Source: Leptobrachium leishanense
Taxonomy: Eukaryota; Chordata; Amphibia; Anura; Megophryidae
Direction: 5' to 3'
NCBI GenBank assembly: GCA_009667805.1
Contig: CM019070.1
Span: 54,421,735-54,485,734 of the forward strand
Length of the DNA: 64,000 nt
Position numbers and translations under genes: made by a program. The notes under the pieces are model-generated. The model saw only the letters and a program-made list of their open reading frames with translations. It was not told where the DNA came from and ran no database searches. Position 1 is the first letter of the stretch. Each line of letters starts with the position of its first letter. Positions 56,258-64,000 of the stretch are shown here, piece after piece.

Positions 56258-56940
56258 GGGCCCTATTACGCTCTTCGCAATTCGCAGTTTTCCCCCTTGC
56301 GCCCACATTTTAACGCTGGATTACAATGCAGGTGCAAAAAATGCTGCCTGCAATGTTATCGTGCGGTAAAATCCGGGATGCTCGCGGCAGCACTGAGCGC
56401 AGCTGCGAGCATCCACTCGCTGGAGTCCATAGGACTCCATTGAGTTTCTCCCTGCCGGTCATGTGACCAGCCGGATCTCGCCTCGCGAGAACCGGCCGGT
56501 CGGCGTAGTGATACGCAGGGAGAGACTGGGGGGACTTTTTCCCCCAGTCTTTCCCTGCTCCCGCCGGCCGGAGGAGGCGGTTGGAGCCGCGGTCCTCACC
56601 GCGGGACAGGAGGTGAGTATAGGATTGTTTTTTTTATTTTTTAAGCTTGGTGTTAACGGATTCTGCAGAAGTGGAATCCGTTAACACCAAGTCCTGGCTC
56701 TGGTTAACTTTTCGCTAACCAGAGCCAGACGTTAATCAGTGCTGGGACTTTGCGCTCCTCATGTTAAGTATAGGGAGCACAAAGTACAGTAACCTCGCGC
56801 AGAGGAGCGCCCGGTACCAAACGCAAATGGGCTTTTTAACCCATTTGCGTTTGGATTGTAATATGCGGTAAATACCGCAGCAAACATTAATGCTCACGCA
56901 AGTGAGCGTTAGCGTTTGCGTGAAGAATGTAATAGAGCCC
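56258..56940. mobile_element. Fold-back element family A, copy 4, with ACA TSD
   Basis: It starts GGGCCCTATTACGCTCTTCG and ends GTGAAGAATGTAATAGAGCCC. ACA flanks both sides (56255-56257 and 56941-56943). The interior differs from copies 1-3: it is GC-rich and contains three further hairpins, including GGTGTTAACGGATTC/GAATCCGTTAACACC at 56651-56690 and CTGGCTCTGGTTA/TAACCAGAGCCAG at 56694-56729. No coding region. Confidence 0.75.
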
Positions 56941-57154
56941 ACAGTAGGATGTATTTCTATATGCTAGTAACATGGCTATATGTATTTTATGTGTTACCAT
57001 CTTATCCAAGTGCTTGTGCAGGAGAATACTGCTAGATCTCTTATACCCAAAAGGTTGGGTAATATAAACATTATTTGGACAAAAGTATTGGGACACCTGA
57101 GCATTACACCAACAGAGACTTTTATGACATATTATTCGAAAGACATAGACATTA

Positions 57155-58067
57155 TGTCACGATGGCCCCCCTCAGGAGCCAAAGGAGGGACCTTGTTGCT
57201 GTGTTTATTGTTGAGCCCTTTAGGCCGGTATGCGTCTCTCTGCATTATGCAGAACCCTGAACACTGAATACAGAACTAACCAGACAAGACAAGATTATAC
57301 ACACAAACGAGGAACGCCCTGCTCTGGGATAAGGTCCTTGAATGGCCTTCTAATCTACACAGAGTACAGGGTGGGAAACATACACGTGGACAGGGTAAAA
57401 CCAGACTAGACAGGAAGGATCTAGCAACAATAGTACCAGAAAGAGATCCTTGAGGTGGTCTCTAAAAAAACAATAAATTGCTGTACTAGATACACAGACA
57501 CAGAACACCAGACTAGACAGGAATATAGTCTACAACCTGCAGGGGAGGACTTCGCTAGAAACAGAATATGCTGCAACCAGCACAAACCACTGGATGCCTT
57601 GCGATTAGGTCTAACACCAGAACAAGAAACATAAACAACAGAGACTGTAGTGTGGTACAAACAAACCAGAACCTGAAGACCAGACATACAAAACACAAAA
57701 TGGAATTAAGCAAGAGAATAATCAATATACCAGGCTGGGAGTCTTAAATCAGAAATTCCAATATACGGTACAAGGGGGTTAGAAGCAACAATGGTCATGA
57801 TACGTAGCCAGAAGTCAAGAATCCAGGAGATCAAAAATACAATATTACATATTACACAAGCAGGAACAAAGCAAAGAGAACCTTATACTGGATCAAGGAA
57901 CTGTTGCACTAAAGGCCATATAAATAGGGCAGTCCAGATCATGTGATCACAGGTCTGATCAGACACCGAGACACCAGGGGTGGGGAGCCAAACAGATTAA
58001 CCCTATACTCCAAAAGGGCTGAGAAGAACTCTAATAACCAGTGGGCATGGCTGGGGGGAACGTAACA
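57155..58067. mobile_element. Solo LTR, 913 bp, with 5-bp TSD
   Basis: The insert starts TGTCACGATGG and ends CGTAACA, so it has the TG...CA ends of an LTR with a short imperfect inverted repeat (TGTCACG against TGTTACG). CATTA flanks it on both sides (57150-57154 and 58068-58072), and its removal restores the Tc1 element. A TATA-like box (TATAAATAG, 57919-57927) lies about 140 bp from the right end, suggesting plus-strand orientation. No internal gag-pol is present, as expected after recombination between two LTRs. A Gypsy-type origin is plausible but not shown. Confidence 0.8.
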
Positions 58068-58072
58068 CATTA

Positions 58073-58445
58073 GCATAGAGTTGGCCCCTCCTTGCAGCTA
58101 AAACCGCTTCCACTCTTCGGGGAAAGCTTTCCACAAGATTTTGGGATGTTACTGTCGGAAATTTTGACCATTCATCTAGTAGAGCGTTCGCGAGGTCAGA
58201 CGTGGATGTTGGACGAGAAGGCCTGGCTCGCAATCTCTTTTCCGGTTCCTCCCAAAGGTTTTCGATGGGGTTGAGGCCAGGGCTCTGTGTGGGCCAATCA
58301 AGATCTTCCACACCAAAAACTCTTCCAACCATGTTTCTATGTACCTTGCTTTGTGCACTGGGGCTGAAATAGAAAAGGCCCTCCCCCAAAACTGTTCCCA
58401 CAAAGTTGGAAGCAAGGCATTGTCAAAAATGTCTAGGTATGATCA
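58073..58445 (-). pseudogene. Tc1-like transposase C-terminal fragment
   Basis: The minus-strand frame encodes a Tc1-family C-terminus, including VEDLDWPTQSPGLNPIENLW, LRARPSRPTSTSDLANALLDEW and LVESFPRRVEAVLAARRGQL. The third catalytic region has SPGLNPIE where SPDLNPIE is usual, so a conserved Asp next to the catalytic Glu is changed. A frame change near 58380 separates it from a LPTLWEQFWG part. The first two catalytic Asp regions are missing or scrambled. Inactive. Confidence 0.8.
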
Positions 58446-60011
58446 AGCCCTACCAAGAGACCATTGACAACAGCTGCAGCGCTAAACGTTTACCCGACTG
58501 TTAGAGGCTTTAGCTCATTGGTGCCATTACAGAGAAGACATCGCCATAAGTAGTTCAGACTGCCATTACCCAAAAATTATATTTACCGAGCTTTATTTGT
58601 ACTTCCACAACCAAAGAGGACGCAGCTCTGCATATTAGCTGAGGAGACGCGTGGAACTCAGCAATTCATTACATAGATCTTCCAATTTCATTGGATTTTT
58701 CACATAGAAAATAAATTAAAGGGACACTCTGAACTGTGACCATTCCCTCATCTCTTTCAATCCTCTGGGAGGCTTTTTGGGGCGGTTTCAGTCCTCCAAC
58801 CACAGGGGATTAGTTTTGCTCAAGTTTTTGGCCTTTGGGACCTTTGGGAACAAGCCCCATCCAAAGACAGTGAAAGCTTTCAGCATTTAAAACCATTAGA
58901 TTGGCTGCCTCATTGCAGTTATGTGACATGCTGCAGTATAGAGGAAATGACAGCATGTCTGAGGAGAGTAGTTTAGGCCCAGAGCTGAAAAAGAGGTGAG
59001 TGGCAAGCTTCACTAAAGGGTTAAATGGGAGGGGGGGGTGTGGATGTTACCGTTTATCCCCTCTATTCCTGTCTCCTGTTTTAACCCTAGTGTGTCCCAG
59101 TAGTGATAGTATATACAATGTTTGACTCGCTTCTAAAAAGTTTCAGTTATCCCTCAAATTGGCTCGAGTATTGCCTTTGCATTTACTAGATATGAGATGT
59201 TATAACAGCAAATGCTGCCTCAGACCATTATGTAATTTCTAGTTTAGTCTAATCCATAATTAGAATATTTTATGACTTGCAGACCTATAAATACCGGCAC
59301 AAAGGTGAGTGTGCACAGGGATTAGGGTTATGTTAAACTGCAGAACATAATGTCCTGATATTCTTAACAACAGGATGTTGTTGGTAATGTATTATCCATG
59401 ATAATGAATGTCTGAATACTTATTAATGACTGGAAGATCATAGTGAATTTCTACTAAACCATAGGAATATTTTGAAGATTGATTGAATGAGAATAGACCA
59501 GCGCTTTGCCAAGTGCTACACCCATCATATATAAGCTTTATTAGTTCACTGGCAGACCCAGAGAGGGGGCATTTGTCCTGACAGAGCTGCAATCCCATTG
59601 TAGGAGATACAGGGGACAATCGAATCTTTGAACCCATGTCTGTCCAGACTCATACAACTTAAAACACGAAGTCAGGTGTCACTTTTCACCACCATTTTCC
59701 CCCTGAAACAACAAGCCATATTCAGAGTTATCTCTCCCTCCGCTCCCTGCAAGAAATCCAGAAAGGTATACTTCAATCAACATTTCTTTTGCCATATTGT
59801 TACTGCTGCTAGTGTATGTATAATTTTTTTCTTCCCTCCTTTTTTGATAGCTTAATTCTGTGCTGATTCTCAGTCTGCTCCTCCCTGTTGTAAATACTTT
59901 GCATGAACAAATGGATAGCCCCTGTAAACTCAGTATTTATTTTTATCTACAGACCACTCTTCACCACCATTTTTCCCTCCGCTGTCCCATGTGTGCCACC
60001 CATCCTAATTA
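58446..60011. other. No gene recognised
   Basis: No repeat family identified with confidence. A G-run lies at 59031-59038. The C-rich part 59640-60010, interrupted by the Tc1 insertion at 60014, may belong to the LINE-tail-like repeat that resumes after 61650. Confidence 0.35.
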
Positions 60012-60013
60012 TA

Positions 60014-60228
60014 CAGTCATGGCGGAAATTGTTGGCACCCCAGACATTTTTCCAGAAAATCAAGTATTTCTCACAGAAAAGTAATGCAGTAACACATGTT
60101 TTGCTATACACATGTTTATTCCCTTTGTGTGTATTGGAACAAAACAAAAAAGGGAGGAAAAAAAGCAAATTGGACATAATGTCACACAAAACTCCAAAAA
60201 TGGTCTGGACAAAATTATTGGCACCCTT
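60014..60228. repeat. Left terminal inverted repeat of the Tc1-like element
   Basis: About 215 bp, with outer and inner transposase-binding direct repeats near 60020-60045 and 60205-60228. Confidence 0.9.
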
Positions 60229-60395
60229 TCAAAATTGTGGATAAATAAGATTGTTTCAAGCATGTGATGCTCCTGTAAACTCACCTGGGGCAAGTAACAG
60301 GTGTGGGCAATATAAAAATCACACCTGAAAGCAGATAAAAAGGAGAGAAGTTCACTTAGTCTTTGCATTGTGTGTCTGTGTGTGCCACACTAAGC

Positions 60396-61430
<1,035 letters not shown>

Positions 61431-61434
61431 GTTA

Positions 61435-61648
61435 AGGGTGCCAATAATTTTGTCCAGCCCATTTTTGGAGTTTTGTGTGACATTATGTCCAATTTGCTTT
61501 TTTTCCTCCCTTTTTTTGTTTTGTTCCAATACACACAAAGGGAATAAACATGTGTATAGCAAAACATGTCTTATGCAATACTTTTCTGTGAGAAATACTT
61601 GATTTTCTGGAAAAATGTCTGGGGTGCCAACAATTTCGGCCATGACTG
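61435..61648. repeat. Right terminal inverted repeat of the Tc1-like element
   Basis: Inverted copy of the left repeat, 214 bp, starting AGGGTGCCAATAATTTTGTC. Confidence 0.9.
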
Positions 61649-61794
61649 TATAGCCTCCTTTTCTCAGCTGCTCCAATCCTCGCTCGGTTTAACCTCTTCC
61701 TGCCCAAGCTCTTGGTCTATCATTATGCAGTGTCTGCTATATTCTCTCTGGGAATTATCTCCACACTCCCCCCTGTTCTCTTTTGTTTCACTTG

Positions 61795-61995
61795 CCTTAG
61801 TCCCATAGATTGTAAACTCACAGGATGTCTGGCTGAGCACTTGTATAAAGTGCTGTATTTGCAGGACAATTATCCTACGGGAGGGCCGTCTGTTCCTTAT
61901 GTTTTATTATTTATTATGTCACCTGTCTGTGCTTCCCCATTGTAAAGCGCTACGGAATCTGCTGGCGCTGTATAAGTACTTGTAACTGTAACTAT
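61795..61995 (+). repeat. LINE 3'-tail-like repeat, copy 3
   Basis: CATAGATTGTAAACTCACAGG, ATGTCTGGCTGAGCACTTG, AAGTGCTGTATTTGCAGGAC, TTATCCTACGGGAGGG, CCCATTGTAAAGCGCTACGG and GGCGCTGTATAAGTACTTG follow the order of 47040-47230 closely, so these two copies belong to one subfamily. Confidence 0.65.
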
Positions 61996-62131
61996 TGGAA
62001 AGGACTGACTCTGCCCTTTCCAAAGATACCAAACGTGACCAAGTAAAGTATACACAGACAAATAAAAATAGTAAAAATAAACCACGAGAATTTTTTTAAT
62101 CAATTTTGTTTAAAGGTAAGATTCAGTAATA

Positions 62132-62204
62132 GATTTATTTATTTGCAAAGTATTTTACCAGGAAGAATACATTGAGCTTTCTCTCGTTTTCAAGTATGTT
62201 CTGT
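62132..62204 (-). mobile_element. LINE/SINE tail fragment
   Basis: On the minus strand it reads CATACTTGAAAACGAGAGAAA, a GCTCAATGTATTCTTCCTGG block, and then TAAAATACTTTGC and AAATAAATAAAT. Only the shared tail is present, so it could derive from either the LINE or the SINE. Confidence 0.7.
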
Positions 62205-62644
62205 ACTCCATTGCGGTTTTTTTCTTTTAAAGGGCATCCTATTAAATATAGAACCATAAAAAAGGTTTGGATGATAAGATGTAGGATAATAAATGTGCAT
62301 GGTGAAAATGATTAAAATCTGAATAGAAATTTACAATATTTTGATATGGCATTCCAATGGAACCATGGCATGTACTGGCCATAGGGACTACAGGGAGATT
62401 TCCGGTGGGCCGATGATTCAGTAGGCCAGTGAGAATGCTGGTTCTCCGCACCGTGCACTCCCCTTATTGGGTGAGGTGAGAAATTCCTCACCGTCTATAA
62501 AACAGACGCAATCTGCCGCAATCTCATATTGGGGCCACTGTGCTGGTGAGACCCGTTGTGCATCTGCCTCAACTTAAGACACGGTGCGCAGTCAACCTCC
62601 GGTATCTGTAGAGCAATTGGTTGAACGATGCAGTTGGTTTATAT

Positions 62645-62715
62645 TATTATTCGTTATTATTATTCTTTATTTATAAAGCGCCAGCATATTCCGCAGCCAG
62701 CATATATATACTAAT
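62645..62715 (-). repeat. LINE 3'-tail-like repeat, copy 4 (end only)
   Basis: On the minus strand GCTGCGGAATATGCTGGCGC is followed by TTTATAAATAAAGAATAATA and ATAACGAATAAT, the terminal part of the same family as 61795-61995. Confidence 0.6.
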
Positions 62716-64000
62716 TTTGTGCATGTTTGCTTAATTTAAGTGGGCCTGTCTGGATGAAGTCCAGGGCTAAATTTATGTCCCAGTCCAGCCCTGGATGGAA
62801 CGTGAGATATACACATAGCAATAATATATTTTGAGTCTGCTGAAAAATATTGATATACAATTTGTCTGGGTCCTACAATAAATAAGGACTCCAAATATGG
62901 TTTAAATATCTTGAACAGAAAATTTTAAAATTAGCTCAGCACATGGGTATGTGAAGTGGTTCAGCGCTGACGGAGTTAAAGCAATAAAACTCCTGAACAG
63001 AACACTAGCTCTTCCAGTGCCCCTCCTGAAACTTGTGTCTGTATTGACTTTGCCCTTGTATTAGTCTTGTGATAATAACTGGAATGTTGCAATACTGGGG
63101 CAACATCCACTAGTAGTATGAACATTGTTATTTGAGAATATCTCTATTGCGAGTGTTGACAAATAATTCTACAAGCGTCATTTTTATGTCAACCTCCAAA
63201 CTTTTATTTTAAACATAGACAAGTATTCACAAGTGAAATGTTACTTTGAAAACATATTGATATATCCCAGCAGACTTAACCTAGAAATGACTGTGGAAGG
63301 AGGACATAACATATCCAGGGCTTGATCTTTTAAGATATAGCAGAAGTGAGGTTGTGTTCCAATGTCAAGGAAATAGAAACTAGTGTCAAACACAGCATAT
63401 AGCCTGGCTGTGTGCCCCACTAAGGGTTCTTTATTACAGAAAATATCAACTTTCTTTTAATGGTGTAATGGTACAGGGAATATACAGTGACAGCTAAGAA
63501 GAAAATAGACATGAATGGTGACATTAGTATGGTGATGAAATGGAGAGAAAAAAAAACTCACTCAAGACACTCATGATTTTTGGCAGTCCTATAAAGCTTT
63601 CATAAGTTTTATATCACATTTTTGATTGTTAAAATGGAGGTCATTTTTTTTTTAACTGAAGTAACTTCAGTACCTGGGGGATTCTAAGTTGTCACATAAG
63701 CCTTTTCTGTACGTTAAAATGGAAGGGATAATTTAGAAAAGCCTGTGTAGAATAATGTTCCAATCAAGAATCTATTTCAGGAAGTTCAATGGGATTGCAA
63801 GGTGGTATATATACACACACACACACACTTAAGCAGCACGTTATAGGTCACAATTTCTTATTTTGTGCATTCTAGTTTCTACCTTTTAGACAGCAAATAT
63901 TCCACAACAGATTTATTTCTTCAGCGATTTCAACCACCATCGGTAGCAAACGCCGTAGAAAAGAAATCTGTCCTTTTTCAAAGAGCAGAGCTAGGGTTGC
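62716..64000. other. No gene recognised; (CA)n at 63808-63829
   Basis: AT-rich, unique-looking sequence with a TATATA-(CA)n microsatellite. No coding region or repeat family supported. Confidence 0.35.

Larger units (their letters stand above)
57067..58445 (-). mobile_element. Tc1-like transposon relic, third family, split by a solo LTR
   Basis: The left end (TTTGGACAAAAGTATTGGGACACC at about 57076) is the terminal repeat of a common fish/frog Tc1 family. After a 913-bp insertion, the element resumes with AGCATAGAGTTGGCCCC (58072) and the 3' part of the transposase on the minus strand. The side encoding the transposase N-terminus is missing beyond about 58445, so it is truncated. Confidence 0.8.

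Noticed and set aside
57155..58067. DNA transposon instead of solo LTR
   Set aside because: TG...CA ends with only 5-7 bp of imperfect inverted repeat and an exact 5-bp TSD fit an LTR better than any cut-and-paste family considered.
59903..60244. 113-residue open frame at the left end of the Tc1 element
   Set aside because: It runs through the terminal inverted repeat and has a mirror at the right end; not a gene.

Overview
This window looks like nuclear DNA from a repeat-rich vertebrate, most probably an anuran amphibian. The basis is its set of repeat families: Tc1-like DNA transposons of the types common in frogs and fish, an L1/Tx1-like ORF1, an L2/CR1-group LINE with a (TAAA)n tail, a matching tRNA-derived SINE, hAT-like elements with 8-bp target duplications, many fold-back elements, and short retroelement-like insertions carrying hammerhead-ribozyme-like cores. 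I cannot name the species. I found no convincing host protein-coding gene, rRNA or free-standing tRNA. The window reads as intergenic or intronic DNA made of nested transposable elements separated by AT-rich, apparently unique sequence.

Layout. 1-4.2 kb: a TTAA-flanked piggyBac-like MITE, then a complete-looking 2.05-kb L1-type insertion that carries ORF1 but no ORF2, bounded by a 15-bp target-site duplication (TSD). 4.8-8.0 kb: a GGCTAGGGTCAGAC-type MITE, a GC-rich repeat block, and a hammerhead-like inverted-repeat element split by a fold-back element that is itself split by another MITE. 8.6-11.7 kb: a 305-bp element with a complete hammerhead core and a 19-bp TSD, a GGGGTTATTCA-type element, and a near-perfect 1.13-kb palindrome centred on a hammerhead-like core with a 15-bp TSD. 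12-17.6 kb: SINE, hAT fragment, LINE 3' end and another hammerhead-like core. 18.5-24.3 kb: two large fold-back elements, a MITE and a smaller palindrome. 25.6-36.6 kb: two 5' fragments of one Tc1 family, a hAT-like element interrupted by a SINE, nested GGGGTTATTCA elements, a small hAT MITE and a SINE. 39-47 kb: LINE 3' end with a YADD motif, a hammerhead-like inverted repeat, a second hAT-like element and a decayed Tc1 pseudogene. 49.6-52.2 kb: MITE, a GC- and CpG-rich block, a 28-bp minisatellite, and a fold-back with telomere-like repeats at its centre. 56-62.7 kb: fold-back element, a Tc1 relic split by a solo LTR, a nearly intact Tc1 transposon, and LINE/SINE tails.

How the parts relate. 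The LINE copies at 15.1-16.1 and 39.2-40.2 kb share their 3' tail with the SINEs at 12.0, 28.0, 36.4 and 62.1 kb, which suggests the SINE is mobilised by that LINE. The ORF1-only L1 would depend on enzymes supplied elsewhere. Five loci carry a GAAAC-type hammerhead-like core. Three of these lie in inverted-repeat insertions and two insertions have 15-19-bp TSDs, which fits Penelope-like or retrozyme-like retroelements. This is the most unusual biology I see here. All boundaries and relationships were read by eye, without database searches or alignments.
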